Origin: Streptomyces albus subsp. albus
GTDB lineage: Bacteria; Actinomycetota; Actinomycetes; Streptomycetales; Streptomycetaceae
Length of the DNA stretch: 64,000 nt
Direction: 5' to 3'
NCBI RefSeq assembly: GCF_000725885.1
Contig: NZ_JODR01000008.1
Location: forward strand, 186,001-250,000
This document shows, piece after piece, positions 21,614 to 30,481 of this stretch. Both the position numbers and the translations under genes were made by a program. The notes below the pieces were generated by a model. It ran no database searches. It saw only the letters and a list, made by a program, of their open reading frames with translations, and was not told the DNA's origin. Within the stretch, counting starts at the first letter, position 1; each line of letters starts with the position of its first letter.

Positions 21614-21635
21614 CGCCCCTGCGTGCAGCGTGACG

Positions 21636-21665
21636 CGGCCCGGCTCCCGTGAGGGGGCCGGGCCG
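21636..21665 (+). terminator. Terminator after pruA
   Basis: A 13-bp stem with one G-T pair (21636-21648 with 21653-21665) and a GTGA loop lies 23 bases after the pruA stop. Confidence 0.8.
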
Positions 21666-21910
21666 CCGTCGTTGTGGTTCTCGTCTCAGATAGTAGGAAG
21701 GCCAACTAATTGGCGAGACATCACGGCTTCCGGCTCCTATCTTTGTAGGAAGCCGATCGTCTCGCTCGACCGAGCGCTTCGCGGTGGTGACGCCCGTGCT
21801 CCCGGCAGGCGACCCCTGTCGCACCCGCAGTCCCCGCGCCTTTGGCTGTCCGGCACTTCTCTCCCTGTCTCTCCTCGCGTCATGCGTCGTGCAGAAGGAG
21901 TTGCGTTCCC

Positions 21911-22042
21911 ATGGCCACGCCCACAGCCGTCCACGTCGTCCCCGCCTCCCGTATCCGCCGCTCCCGTGCGGCGGCCCGGCTCCGCGAGCAGGACCGCCGC
22001 AACGCCGCCGAAGCCCTCCAGCGCGCCTTCGACCGCCGCTGA
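21911..22042 (+). CDS. Small basic protein (43 aa)
   Basis: ATG 21911 follows AAGGAG by ten bases. The product starts MATPTAVHVVPASRIRRSRA and continues as a highly basic, probably helical segment ending in LQRAFDRR. No family is recognised. About 245 bases upstream hold a relatively AT-rich stretch (21685-21755), with CGGCTTCC/GGAAGCCG arms at 21723-21730 and 21747-21754 that could form an RNA hairpin. It precedes leuB on the same strand by 212 bases. Confidence 0.5.
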   Translation: MATPTAVHVVPASRIRRSRAAARLREQDRRNAAEALQRAFDRR

Positions 22043-22254
22043 CCCGTCCGGCTCCCCGGCAGGACGCCCGCCCCGCGGGCCCCGCCGGGGAGCCGGCGCG
22101 TCCGCCCCCTCTGCCCCGTCCGCCCCGTCAGGCATCGGCCGGGCCCGCTTCCGCCGCGCCCGTCGTGCCCGTGCCGCTGGGCCCGTGCCACCGCGCGCGT
22201 CCGTCATGCGGACAGGCTTGTGTCAGGGCATGGGACGCGGAGTAGGGTCGGCCC

Positions 22255-23319
22255 ATGTCTTCTGGAACGGCCTCCCGCACGGACCGCACCATCGACCTCG
22301 CTGTGATTCCCGGTGACGGAATCGGCCCGGAGGTCGTCGCCCAGGGCCTCAAGGTCCTCACCGCCGTCCTCCCGCAGGACGTCAAGCTGGAGACGCGGGA
22401 GTACGACCTCGGCGCCAAACGCTGGCACGCCACGGGGGAGACCCTCCCCGACGCCGAGCTGGAGGACCTCAAGGGGCACGACGCGATCCTGCTCGGCGCC
22501 ATCGGCGACCCGGGCGTCCCCTCCGGGGTGCTGGAGCGCGGACTGCTGCTGAAGCTCCGCTTCGCCTTCGACCACTTCGTCAACCTGCGCCCCTCCAAGC
22601 TCTACCCGAACACCGCCTCCCCGCTGGCGGGCCGGCCGGACATCGACTTCGTCGTGGTCCGCGAGGGCACCGAGGGGCCGTACGTCGGCAACGGCGGCAC
22701 CATCCGCAAGGGCACCCCGCAGGAGGTCGCCAACGAGGTCAGCGTCAACACCGCGTTCGGTGTCGAGCGGGTGGTGCGTGACGCTTATGCGCGGGCCCAG
22801 GCGCGTCCCCGCAAGAAGCTGACCCTCGTGCACAAGAACAACGTGCTGGTGCACGCCGGCCACCTGTGGAAGGACACCTTCGACCGGGTGGGCCGCGAGT
22901 ACCCCGACGTCACCACCGACTACCTGCACGTGGACGCCGCCACCATCTTCCTGGTGACCGACCCGGCCCGGTTCGACGTGATCGTCACCGACAACCTGTT
23001 CGGCGACATCATCACCGACCTCGCCGCGGCCGTGAGCGGCGGTATCGGCCTGGCCGCCTCCGGGAACATCAACCCGACCCGCGCCTTCCCCTCCATGTTC
23101 GAGCCGGTGCACGGCTCGGCCCCCGACATCGCCGGCACCGGCAAGGCCGACCCGACCGCCACCGTGCTGTCGGTCGCCCTGCTGCTGCGGCACCTGGGCT
23201 ACGAGGCGGAGGCCGCCCGTATCGACGAGGCGGTCACCGCGGACCTCGCCGAGCGCGAGGGCACCACCCGTACCACGGACGAGATCGGCGACGCGCTCGC
23301 CGCCCGCGTGGCCGGCTGA
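22255..23319 (+). CDS. leuB: 3-isopropylmalate dehydrogenase
   Basis: The 354-aa enzyme oxidatively decarboxylates 3-isopropylmalate (leucine). It is also expected to act on 3-methylmalate in the citramalate route to isoleucine. Signatures are [20 protein letters not shown], the substrate-binding Arg/Tyr region [15 protein letters not shown], and the metal-binding Asp residues in [17 protein letters not shown] binding is shown by [20 protein letters not shown]. Ribosome site GGAGTAGGG. Confidence 0.96.
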   Translation: MSSGTASRTDRTIDLAVIPGDGIGPEVVAQGLKVLTAVLPQDVKLETREYDLGAKRWHATGETLPDAELEDLKGHDAILLGAIGDPGVPSGVLERGLLLKLRFAFDHFVNLRPSKLYPNTASPLAGRPDIDFVVVREGTEGPYVGNGGTIRKGTPQEVANEVSVNTAFGVERVVRDAYARAQARPRKKLTLVHKNNVLVHAGHLWKDTFDRVGREYPDVTTDYLHVDAATIFLVTDPARFDVIVTDNLFGDIITDLAAAVSGGIGLAASGNINPTRAFPSMFEPVHGSAPDIAGTGKADPTATVLSVALLLRHLGYEAEAARIDEAVTADLAEREGTTRTTDEIGDALAARVAG

Positions 23320-23519
23320 CGCCCCCTTTCTCCCGCCGCCCGCCGGCCGGCAGGTGGCGGGAGACACTCGCACCCCTGTCCGGGAAAGGTTGACTCCCGC
23401 GCGATAATCGGGAGGTGGGACCGCCCCTTTGAGGGAGCACTCGGACGGGTCGGCGCCGGGTCGGCCGGCGCCCGGACGCCGGGGCAGGTCCGCACGACGC
23501 ACGAACGAAGGACGCGGAC

Positions 23520-24626
<1,107 letters not shown>

Positions 24627-24633
24627 GCGGCGG

Positions 24634-24658
24634 GCCCCGCCCGCCCGTGCGGCGGGGC
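24634..24658 (+). terminator. Probable terminator after ilvE
   Basis: GCCCCGCC and GGCGGGGC pair over 8 bases with a 9-base loop, starting 8 bases after the ilvE stop. Confidence 0.5.
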
Positions 24659-24709
24659 AGCCGGCGGGACATCCTGCTCATTTCACGCTAAGCCCGGAAC
24701 CGCATCGGT

Positions 24710-24719
24710 GTACATGTAC
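24710..24719. promoter_or_regulatory. 10-bp palindrome upstream of phoD
   Basis: GTACATGTAC is an exact palindrome 99 bases before the phoD start. It is short, and its role is unknown. Confidence 0.25.
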
Positions 24720-24817
24720 CTGACATGCGACGGTCGGGCTTCCGTGGTCGGACGGCCTTCCGGCGGCGCTGTGCTGGCGCTGTCATCGACCGCCCCACCG
24801 GAAGGCCGACATCCACG

Positions 24818-26464
24818 ATGCCGCATCTCCAGGTGTCCCAGCCCGAGCAGGAGAGCCAGCGACAACTGAGAGCAGCGGCGGCGGCCCTGGGCCGCCGCCG
24901 CTTTCTGAGCATCACCTCCACCGCCGCGGCGCTCGCCTTCACCACCAACCTGCCCGGCAGTGCCCACGCCGCCGAGGCCGACGCCCGCACCGCGGTCCGC
25001 GCCGACCCCTTCACCCTGGGCATCGCCTCCGGCGACCCGCTCCCCGGCTCCGTCGTCCTGTGGACCCGCCTGGCCCCCGAACCGTTCGAGACGGGCGGCG
25101 GCCTGCCGAAGGCCCGCATCCCCGTGCGGTGGGAGATCGCCCACGACAGCCGCTTCCGCCGCGTGGTGCGCCGCGGCACCGCCATCGCCCACCCGGAGCT
25201 GAACCACGCCGTCCACGTGGAGGCCGGCGGGCTGGCCCCCGACCGCGTCTACCACTACCGTTTTCGCGCCGGCGCCTGGACGAGCCCCACCGGACGCACC
25301 CGTACGGCACCCGCCCCCGGCGCCGACCTGGCCGAACTGCGCCTCGCCGCCGTCTCCTGCCAGGCGTACCACGACGGCTACTACACGGCGCACCGCCACC
25401 TCGCCGAGGAGGACGTGGACCTCGTCTTCCACCTCGGCGACTACCTGTACGAGTACGCCGTCGACGCGAGCGGCGGCGCCCGCAAGTACACCGACCGCCG
25501 GCTCCCCGACATCTTCAACAAGGAGACCGTCACCCTGGAGGACTACCGGCTGCGGTACGCCCTCTACAAGAGCGACCCCGACCTGCGGGCCGCGCACGCC
25601 GCCCACCCCTTCCTGATGACGTGGGACGACCACGAGACGGAGAACAACTACGCGGGCGACGTCCCCGAGGACGGCGGCTCCTCCCAGGACTTCCTCGTCC
25701 GCCGGGCCGCCGCCTACCGCGCCTACTGGGAGAACCAGCCGCTGCGCCGCCCCCAGCGGCCCGACGGCCCCGACATGCGGCTCCACCGCAGGCTCCGGTT
25801 CGGCAGGCTCGCCCAGTTCGACATCCTCGACACCCGCCAGTACCGCTCCGACCAGGCGTACGGCGACGGCGCCCACCACCCCGGCCCCGAGTCGGAGGAC
25901 CCCCGCCGCACCATGACCGGCGCCGCACAGGAACGGTGGCTGATCGACGGCTGGCACGCCTCGGACGCCCTGTGGAACGTCGTGCCGCAGCAGGTCACCT
26001 TCTCCGAGCGCCGCACCGACTCCACCCCGCAGTACAAGGTCAGCATGGACGCCTGGGACGGCTACCCCGCCTCCCGGGAGCGGATCCTCGCCGGTGCCGA
26101 GGCGGCCGGCGTCGAGAACCTGATGGTCCTCACCGGCGACGTCCACAAGGGGTACGCGTACGACATCAAACGCGACTTCCGTGACCAGAAGTCGCGCACC
26201 ATGGGCACCGAGATCGTGGCCACCTCCATCACCAGCGGCAAGGACGGTGAGGACAAGCCCGCCAACTGGGACGCCTACACGGGCGCCAATCCGCACATGA
26301 AGTTCTACAACGGCCGCCGCGGCTATGTGACCGTCCGGCTCGGCAGGCAGCAGGCCCGCGCCGACTTCCGTACGGTCTCGGCCGTCACGAAGCCCGGCGC
26401 CCCCGTCACCACCGCCGCCTCCTTCGTCACCGAGGTCGGCAGGCAGGGGCTGCACCAGGTCTGA
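24818..26464 (+). CDS. phoD: PhoD-family alkaline phosphatase/phosphodiesterase, Tat-exported
   Basis: Start ATG 24818 places the twin-arginine signal LGRRRFLSITSTAAALAF at about residue 26 with an AHA-A cleavage site. An upstream in-frame ATG at 24725 would bury it. The 548-aa protein has the PhoD N-terminal domain (FTLGIASGDPLPGSVVLWTR) and the metallophosphatase domain: FHLGDYLYEY, TWDDHETENNY, LDTRQYRSDQ and LMVLTGDVHKGYAYDI. Members hydrolyse phosphate esters outside the cell using Ca/Fe. I saw no clear PHO box (GTTCACC repeats) upstream, so PhoP control is not supported here. Confidence 0.93.
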   Translation: MPHLQVSQPEQESQRQLRAAAAALGRRRFLSITSTAAALAFTTNLPGSAHAAEADARTAVRADPFTLGIASGDPLPGSVVLWTRLAPEPFETGGGLPKARIPVRWEIAHDSRFRRVVRRGTAIAHPELNHAVHVEAGGLAPDRVYHYRFRAGAWTSPTGRTRTAPAPGADLAELRLAAVSCQAYHDGYYTAHRHLAEEDVDLVFHLGDYLYEYAVDASGGARKYTDRRLPDIFNKETVTLEDYRLRYALYKSDPDLRAAHAAHPFLMTWDDHETENNYAGDVPEDGGSSQDFLVRRAAAYRAYWENQPLRRPQRPDGPDMRLHRRLRFGRLAQFDILDTRQYRSDQAYGDGAHHPGPESEDPRRTMTGAAQERWLIDGWHASDALWNVVPQQVTFSERRTDSTPQYKVSMDAWDGYPASRERILAGAEAAGVENLMVLTGDVHKGYAYDIKRDFRDQKSRTMGTEIVATSITSGKDGEDKPANWDAYTGANPHMKFYNGRRGYVTVRLGRQQARADFRTVSAVTKPGAPVTTAASFVTEVGRQGLHQV

Positions 26465-26473
26465 CCGCCCGGT

Positions 26474-26505
26474 CACGGCCCGCTCCCTCCCGGGGGCGGG
26501 CCGTG
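26474..26505 (+). terminator. Terminator after phoD
   Basis: A 10-bp GC-rich stem (26474-26483 with 26496-26505) begins 10 bases after the phoD stop. Confidence 0.7.
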
Positions 26506-26604
26506 CGCCGACGCGCTGTGTGACGGGCGGGGCCCCAGGTGCCAGAGTTTCCGCATCGTGAGACGTGAGGCCGTCGGCGTGGCACCGTGTGGGAGAATGC
26601 CGAC

Positions 26605-26655
26605 GTGCCCTCGTTCGTCATGATTATTGGCAACAGGCGCGCCGGTCCGCAGTGA
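26605..26655 (+). CDS. cimA leader peptide (16 aa, VPSFVMIIGNRRAGPQ)
   Basis: GTG 26605 follows GGGAG by nine bases. The peptide contains Val-Met-Ile-Ile, and both Ile codons are ATT, a rare codon in GC-rich actinomycetes, so ribosomes should stall there when Ile-tRNA is short. It is followed by a hairpin and a U-tailed terminator before cimA. This is the classic layout of an isoleucine-responsive attenuator. Confidence 0.75.
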   Translation: MPSFVMIIGNRRAGPQ

Positions 26656-26659
26656 CCGA

Positions 26660-26750
26660 CTGCCGTGGACGGAACCGCACGGCAGCGGCCACCGTGCCCC
26701 AGACCCGCGCGCAGACCTCTCGCACCCGCGAGGGGTCTTTTCGTTTTCTG
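26660..26750 (+). terminator. cimA attenuator: hairpin plus intrinsic terminator
   Basis: A first hairpin, CTGCCGTG/CACGGCAG, spans 26660-26685. The terminator stem at 26713-26723 pairs with 26728-26738 over 11 bases with one G-U, followed by TTTTCGTTTT. The second half of the leader ORF and the region 26640-26700 can offer competing pairings. Structure energies were not computed. Confidence 0.8.
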
Positions 26751-26845
26751 GCACACCCGCAGCCGGAGGCGGAAGGCGCGAGGGACCATGGGGGCAAGTG
26801 GAGCGCTTCCTTTGCAACCACTGAACCCAGCAGGAGCCACCAGCC

Positions 26846-28495
26846 ATGACCGTCGATGCGACAGACGCCGTTCCTGGTCCCGCCCAGGGGCCGGACGGCC
26901 CGGACGACAGCTTTCACGTCTTCGACACCACGCTGCGTGACGGCGCGCAGCGTGAGGGCATCCATCTCACCGTCGCCGACAAGCTGACGATCGCCCGGTA
27001 CCTGGACGAGTACGGTGTCGGCTTCATCGAGGGGGGCTGGCCGGGCGCCAATCCGCGGGACACCGAGTTCTTCGCGCGCGCCCCCAAGGAGATCGACTTC
27101 AAGAACGCGCAGCTCGTCGCGTTCGGCTCGACGCGCAGGGCGGGTGTCCCGGCGCAGATCGACCCGCAGGTCAAGGCGCTGCTCGACTCGGAAGCGCCGG
27201 TGGTCACGCTGGTGGCCAAGGCGCACGACCGGCACGTGGAACTGGCGCTGCGCACCACGCTGGACGAGAACCTGGCGATGATCGCGGACACGGTCGGCCA
27301 CCTGCGGGAGCGGGGCCGGCGGGTGTTCGTCGACTGCGAGCACTTCTTCGACGGCTACCAGGACAACCCGGCGTATGCGACGCGGGTGGTGCGCACCGCC
27401 CAAGAGGCCGGTGCCGACGTGGTGGTGCTGTGCGACACCAACGGGGGCATGATCCCGGCCCGTATCCAGGCCGTGGTGCGGACGGTGGCGGCCGACACCG
27501 GTGCCCGGCTGGGCATCCACGCCCAGGACGACACGGGCTGTGCGGTCGCCAACACGCTGGCCGCGGTGGACGGCGGCGCCACACACGTGCAGTGCACCGC
27601 CAACGGTTACGGGGAGCGGGTGGGCAACGCCAATCTGTTCCCCGTCGTGGCGGCGCTGGAGCTCAAGTACGGCAGGCGGGTCCTGCCCGAGGGGGCGCTG
27701 GCGGAGACGACGCGGATCTCGCACGCCATCGCCGAGGTCGTCAATCTGACGCCGGCCACGCACCAGCCGTACGTGGGGACATCGGCGTTCGCGCACAAGG
27801 GCGGGCTGCACGCCTCGGCGATCAAGGTCGATCCGGACCTGTACCAGCACATCGACCCGGAGCTGGTCGGCAACACCATGCGGATGCTGGTCTCGGACAT
27901 GGCGGGCCGGGCCTCGGTGGAGCTGAAGGGCAAGGAACTGGGCTACGACCTGGGCGGCGACCGGGAGCTGGTCGGCCGGGTGGTCGAGCGGGTCAAGGAG
28001 CAGGAGCTCAAGGGCTACACGTACGAGGCGGCCGACGCCTCCTTCGAGCTGCTGCTGCGGGACGAGGTGCACGGTGGTGCGGCCGGTGCGCCGCGGTTCT
28101 TCCGTGCCGAGTCGTGGCGCACGATCGTGGAGCAGCGGCCGGACGGCGAGCAGGTCAACGAGGCGACGGTGAAGCTGTGGGCGAAGGGCGAGCGCATCGT
28201 CGTCACCGGTGAGGGCAACGGCCCGGTGGACGCGCTGGACCGGGCGCTGCGCGCGGGGCTGGAGCGCATCCATCCCGAGCTGGCGCGGCTGAACCTGGTG
28301 GACTACAAGGTCCGCATCCTCGAAGGGACCCAGGGCACGTCGTCCACCACGCGGGTGCTGCTGTCGATGAGCGACGGCGGCGGGGAGTGGACCACGGTGG
28401 GGGTCGGCGACAACGTGATCGCCGCGTCGTGGCAGGCGCTGGACGACGGCTACACCTACGGGCTGCTGCGCGCCGGGGTGCCCGCGCACGACTGA
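26846..28495 (+). CDS. cimA: (R)-citramalate synthase
   Basis: The 549-aa HMGL-like/LeuA-superfamily enzyme condenses pyruvate and acetyl-CoA to citramalate, the threonine-independent entry to isoleucine. Motifs are VFDTTLRDGAQREG (catalytic Arg/Asp), GYGERVGNANLFP and FAHKGGLHASAI (metal His pair). A C-terminal LeuA dimer/allosteric domain (about 400-540) should sense isoleucine. REGI in place of the LeuA-type pocket, and the overall length, favour CimA over isopropylmalate synthase. The start has AGGAG, and the upstream attenuator with Ile codons independently supports an isoleucine role. Confidence 0.93.
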   Translation: MTVDATDAVPGPAQGPDGPDDSFHVFDTTLRDGAQREGIHLTVADKLTIARYLDEYGVGFIEGGWPGANPRDTEFFARAPKEIDFKNAQLVAFGSTRRAGVPAQIDPQVKALLDSEAPVVTLVAKAHDRHVELALRTTLDENLAMIADTVGHLRERGRRVFVDCEHFFDGYQDNPAYATRVVRTAQEAGADVVVLCDTNGGMIPARIQAVVRTVAADTGARLGIHAQDDTGCAVANTLAAVDGGATHVQCTANGYGERVGNANLFPVVAALELKYGRRVLPEGALAETTRISHAIAEVVNLTPATHQPYVGTSAFAHKGGLHASAIKVDPDLYQHIDPELVGNTMRMLVSDMAGRASVELKGKELGYDLGGDRELVGRVVERVKEQELKGYTYEAADASFELLLRDEVHGGAAGAPRFFRAESWRTIVEQRPDGEQVNEATVKLWAKGERIVVTGEGNGPVDALDRALRAGLERIHPELARLNLVDYKVRILEGTQGTSSTTRVLLSMSDGGGEWTTVGVGDNVIAASWQALDDGYTYGLLRAGVPAHD

Positions 28496-28519
28496 GCCGT
28501 CCGCGGTGGGGCTGCCGGG

Positions 28520-29155
28520 TCAGGTGCGCGGCGGGGTGAGGGCGTGGTCGAAGTGGTCACGGACGTGGCCGAGCACCGTCTCCCGGTCCACGCCCGGCAG
28601 CCCCACCACCAGATGGGTGCCGAACCCGTCGAGGAGGGCACGGGTGCGGGTGGCGAACCGGTCGGCGTCGACGGGGCCGAACTCACCGGCGGCCATGCCC
28701 TCCACCAGCAGCGCCACCAGATCCCGGTGCCAGCTCAGCTCCAGCTCCAGCTGGCGGGCGCGTACCGCGTCGTCCGCCGCCTGCGAGCGGTTCCACACCT
28801 CCAGCCACAGCGCCCAGTGCGGGTCGCGGTGTCCGTGCGGGAGGTAGAGCTCGACCAGTTCGTCCAGCCGTTCACGGGCCGGGGTGCGGCGGGCCAGTGC
28901 GGTGCGCCGCCGGGCGCCGAGCTGTTCCTCGCTCCACTGGAGGGTCTGGAGAAGCAGTTCGTCCTTCGTCTTGAAGTAGTAGACGAGGTGGCCGCTGCTC
29001 ATGCCGACCTCGCGGCCGAGCGCGGCCATCGTGAGCCGGTCGAGTCCGCGCTCGGCGATCATCTCCATGGCGGTGGCCAGCAGTTGCTCGCGGGGCTGTG
29101 CCGTGCGGCGGCTGCCCTTGGCACGCCCCCGTCTGCTTCCCGCGTTCGTGGCCAC
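28520..29155 (-). CDS. TetR-family transcriptional regulator
   Basis: The 211-aa protein has an N-terminal HTH at about residues 24-70 (EQLLATAMEMIAERGLDRLT, then MAALGREVGMSSGHLVYYFK), with a ligand-binding helical domain after it. It is last on the minus strand behind agmatine deiminase and the urease genes (146-base gap). It is convergent with cimA (24-base gap). Its position makes it the likely repressor of the urease/permease region, where two similar palindromes sit. Confidence 0.88.
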   Translation of the reverse strand: MATNAGSRRGRAKGSRRTAQPREQLLATAMEMIAERGLDRLTMAALGREVGMSSGHLVYYFKTKDELLLQTLQWSEEQLGARRRTALARRTPARERLDELVELYLPHGHRDPHWALWLEVWNRSQAADDAVRARQLELELSWHRDLVALLVEGMAAGEFGPVDADRFATRTRALLDGFGTHLVVGLPGVDRETVLGHVRDHFDHALTPPRT

Positions 29156-29301
29156 CGCTGCGTCCTTCCGTCACACGGGCCCGCCCGCCTGGGAAGGGGA
29201 GCCCCGCCATCTGGTTGCCGCCGCCCACAGGGGCGGACCGGCCGCCGGTGCGGGGCGCACCCGCTCACCGTGGCCGGCCGGTCAGCCTAGCGGGAGCCGG
29301 G

Positions 29302-30336
29302 TCACACCCGCGGCTGCTGCTGGGTGATGCAGTGGATGCCGCCCCCTGCGGCGAACACGGTCCGCGCGTCCACCAGGGTGACGGTCCGGCGGGGGAAGAG
29401 GCGGCGGAAGATCCCCGCGGCGTGCTCGTCGCGCGGGTCGGCGAAGCCGCACAGGACGACACCGCCGTTGCACAGGTAGTGGTTGACGTAGGAGTAGTCG
29501 ACCGGCTCGCCGTCCTCGGTGTGGGTGACGGTGGGCGCGGGCAGTTCGACGACCTCCAGTTTCCGCCCCCGCGCGTCGGTGGCCGACCGCAGCAGCCCGA
29601 CCGTCTCCTTGCACACCTCGTGGTCGGGGTGCGCCGGGTCGGGCTGGGTGTGCGCGACGACGACGCCGGGCGCGGCGAACGCGGCGACCAGATCGACGTG
29701 GCCGCGGGTGCCGAAGGGCCCGTAGTCGGCGGTCAGGCCGCGCGGCAGCCAGATGGCCTTGCGGGTGCCCAGCTGGGCGTGGATCTCGGCCTCGACCTGT
29801 TCGCGGGTCCAGCCGGGGTTGCGTTCGGGGCCCAGTTGCACCGTCTCGGTCAGCAGTACCGTGCCCTGTCCGTCCACATGGATGCCGCCGCCCTCGTTGA
29901 CCAGCCGCGAGGAGCGCACGGGCACGCCGGCCTGCTCCGCGACGTACGCGCCGATCAGCCGGTCCCGCTCCCAGCGGGCCCACTCCTGGGCGCCCCAGCC
30001 GTTGAACGTCCAGTCGACGGCGGCACTCCGGCCGTTCTCGACGACGAAGGTGGGGCCGATGTCCCGCATCCACGCGTCGTCCAGCGGCCGGCCCACGACC
30101 TCGATGCCGGTGCCGAGCTGTTCGCGGGCCTCGGCCGCGTCCTCGGGGTTGGCCACCATGGTGACCGGTTCGAACCGGCGCACGGCGCGGGCCACCGCCG
30201 CCCAGGCGGTGCGGGCCTCGGCGAGGGCCTCGGTGCTGTCGAAGGTCGGGTTGTGGCCGGGCCAGGCCATCCAGGTGCGTTCGTGCGGTGCCCACTCGGG
30301 CGGCATGTGGGGACCGGTGGGCGTGGTGGTGCTCAT
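29302..30336 (-). CDS. aguA: Agmatine deiminase (agmatine iminohydrolase)
   Basis: The 344-aa guanidino-modifying enzyme converts agmatine to N-carbamoylputrescine and ammonia. The alpha/beta propeller signatures are MPPEWAPHERTWMAWPGH, DAWMRDIGPTFVVEN, RLVNEGGGIHVDGQGTVLLT and the catalytic Cys in AGGGIHCITQQQP. ATG 30336 follows GAGGA at 11 bases; an upstream extension is repeat-derived and non-coding. No carbamoylputrescine amidase (aguB) lies in the window, so the next step must be encoded elsewhere. Confidence 0.93.
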   Translation of the reverse strand: MSTTTPTGPHMPPEWAPHERTWMAWPGHNPTFDSTEALAEARTAWAAVARAVRRFEPVTMVANPEDAAEAREQLGTGIEVVGRPLDDAWMRDIGPTFVVENGRSAAVDWTFNGWGAQEWARWERDRLIGAYVAEQAGVPVRSSRLVNEGGGIHVDGQGTVLLTETVQLGPERNPGWTREQVEAEIHAQLGTRKAIWLPRGLTADYGPFGTRGHVDLVAAFAAPGVVVAHTQPDPAHPDHEVCKETVGLLRSATDARGRKLEVVELPAPTVTHTEDGEPVDYSYVNHYLCNGGVVLCGFADPRDEHAAGIFRRLFPRRTVTLVDARTVFAAGGGIHCITQQQPRV

Positions 30337-30352
30337 GGGGTGACGGTTCCTC

Positions 30353-30406
30353 GTGGCTGTGGCTGTGGCTGTGGCTGTTGACGTGGACGTATGTTGACGT
30401 GGACGT
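30353..30406. repeat. GTGGCT hexamer repeat (x4) plus a duplicated 14-mer
   Basis: Four head-to-tail GTGGCT units (30353-30376) are followed by GTTGACGTGGACGT twice (30377-30390 and 30393-30406). The array fills most of the 145-base gap between ureC and the agmatine deiminase start. It lies just before the ribosome site of the deiminase gene. Confidence 0.85.
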
Positions 30407-30481
30407 GGATGCGGGTCCGGGGGACGGGGCGGGGACGCTCCCCGGGGCCGCACCGTCCCCCCGGGCCGGGGTCGCTCGGAG

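Noticed and set aside
23401..23425. T-box-like GGAGGTGGGACCGC upstream of ilvE
   Set aside because: It resembles the T-box core only loosely; there is no room for a stem I with a specifier codon between leuB and this point, and no terminator/antiterminator pair is seen.
28544..29290. Plus-strand frame opposite the TetR gene
   Set aside because: No domain; the minus-strand product has a standard TetR HTH and length.
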